Positions 63,342 to 64,000 of a stretch of 64,000 nt of DNA are shown in pieces (the stretch's first letter is position 1; every line of letters starts with the position of its first letter). The notes below the pieces were generated by a model. It saw only the letters and a list, made by a program, of their open reading frames with translations. It was not told where the DNA came from and did not search any database. The translations under genes and the position numbers were made by a program. The DNA lies in assembly GCF_014648915.1 (NCBI RefSeq), contig NZ_BMSA01000029.1:56445-120444 (forward strand), written 5' to 3'. Origin of the DNA: Streptomyces phaeofaciens. GTDB taxonomy: Bacteria; Actinomycetota; Actinomycetes; Streptomycetales; Streptomycetaceae.

Positions 63342-64000
63342 ATGCCCGCCACGCACCACTCGTCGGCACCCCCGACATCCCGCACCAAGGCCACCGAAGC
63401 ATCCGAGACGCGCCCCGCGCGTTCCGCCGACACCGGCCCGCCCGCCGCGGAGCGATCCTCCGCCGACGACGCCACCGCCGTCGGGCGCATCCCGGTCCTC
63501 GACGTCCGCCCCGTCGTCCAGCAGGGGCGCCGGCCCGCCAAGGCGGTCACCGGTGAGACGTTCGAGGTCTCGGCGACCGTGTTCCGTGAGGGGCACGACG
63601 CCGTCGCCGCCAATGTCGTCCTGACGGACCCACGCGGCCGCCCCGGCCCCTGGACGCCGATGCGTGAACTCGCCCCCGGCACCGACCGCTGGGGCGCCGA
63701 CGTGACCCCGGACGCGCCGGGCCGCTGGACGTACACGGTGGAGGCCTGGAGCGATCCGGTCGGCACCTGGCGGCATGTTGCCGGGATCAAGATTCCGGCC
63801 GGCCAGGACACGGAGCTGGTCCTGGAGGAGGGCGCCCGGCTGTACGAGCGGGCCGCGGCAGGTCTGCCCGGGTCCGGCGGACGACGGGCCGTCCTGCGGG
63901 CCGCGGCCGACGCGCTGCGCGACGAGAGCCGGCCGCCCGCCGTCCGGCTGGCGGCGGCGTCGGCGCCGGAGGTGGACGCGGTCCTGGCCCGCCACCCCCT
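63342..64000 (+). CDS. glgE: GlgE alpha-1,4-glucan:maltose-1-phosphate maltosyltransferase (5' part)
   Basis: The first ~219 codons of a gene running past the window edge. The N-terminal domain after a variable Ser/Thr-rich start reads VGRIPVLDVRPVVQQGRRPAKAV, TGETFEVSATVFREGHD and PDAPGRWTYTVEAWSDPVGTW, typical of GlgE, which extends glucan using maltose-1-phosphate. The catalytic GH13 domain is outside the window. ATG 63342 has AGGAG about 6 bases upstream. Presence with glgX and glgP argues for a GlgE-type glucan locus. No phosphorylase- or kinase-type partner (Pep2/TreS) is visible within the window. Confidence 0.92.
   Translation, partial: MPATHHSSAPPTSRTKATEASETRPARSADTGPPAAERSSADDATAVGRIPVLDVRPVVQQGRRPAKAVTGETFEVSATVFREGHDAVAANVVLTDPRGRPGPWTPMRELAPGTDRWGADVTPDAPGRWTYTVEAWSDPVGTWRHVAGIKIPAGQDTELVLEEGARLYERAAAGLPGSGGRRAVLRAAADALRDESRPPAVRLAAASAPEVDAVLARHP

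Overview
The window is a stretch of a high-GC actinomycete chromosome, almost certainly Streptomyces: strong G/C third-position bias, frequent GTG starts, twin-arginine and lipoprotein signals, tandem paralogues of secreted enzymes, and typical families (SseB, MerR/TetR regulators, RsbW-like ATPases, Dyp peroxidase, M4 and S8 proteases, GlgE). The gene order (ligA - mnmA - cysteine desulfurase - opp operon - gcvT/gcvH/glyA/sdaA - L,D-transpeptidases - glgX - ABC exporters - M4 proteases - glgP - glgE) recalls the S. coelicolor core chromosome around SCO5494-SCO5443. That comparison is from memory and was not searched. I see no insertion sequence, prophage, integrase, CRISPR array, rRNA or tRNA.

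Region 1 (0-12 kb): ligA, a MetE C-domain-like protein, an SDR, a LOG-family protein, a DUF427 protein, a frameshifted alpha/beta hydrolase, mnmA and the cysteine desulfurase that could feed it sulfur, a Tat-exported PGRP-type amidase, a Tat-exported multicopper oxidase with a Crp-like palindrome upstream, and a GNAT. Region 2 (11.5-16.5 kb): a TetR regulator facing two small membrane proteins across a repeated operator-like sequence, a Pro/Ser/Gly-repeat lipoprotein, a TesB-like thioesterase, a membrane-anchored esterase and a TRIC/UPF0126 membrane protein. Region 3 (16.5-23 kb): a complete leftward oligopeptide ABC importer operon (permease, binding lipoprotein, permease, two ATPases) with a strong internal hairpin after the binding-protein gene. 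Region 4 (23.3-30.6 kb): glycine/serine metabolism. A tandem glycine riboswitch precedes gcvT-gcvH-glyA-sdaA, which together take glycine to serine and then pyruvate. Two SseB-family genes and a small P-loop kinase-like gene lie next door.

Region 5 (30.6-41.8 kb) is the most accessory-looking part. A secreted copper-radical (galactose/glyoxal-oxidase type) oxidase is divergent from a Dyp-type peroxidase that carries four C-terminal hemopexin-like repeats. Then come an F420-reductase-like dinucleotide-binding protein, an EF-hand protein, a MerR regulator with an in-frame palindromic insertion, a GNAT, a YVTN-propeller lipoprotein paired with a polysaccharide-deacetylase-like protein with altered motif 1, an anti-sigma-type ATPase and an enoyl-CoA hydratase. 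Region 6 (41.9-64 kb): two tandem L,D-transpeptidases, glgX, four ABC half-exporters that read as two asymmetric heterodimers, two tandem M4 metalloproteases, a DUF1990 protein, alpha-glucan phosphorylase, an S8 protease and the 5' part of glgE. GlgX, GlgP and GlgE together suggest an alpha-glucan storage and maltosyl-transfer locus.

The best candidates for something undescribed are the Dyp peroxidase-hemopexin-like fusion next to an H2O2-producing copper oxidase, and the complementary degeneration of the ABC exporter pairs.
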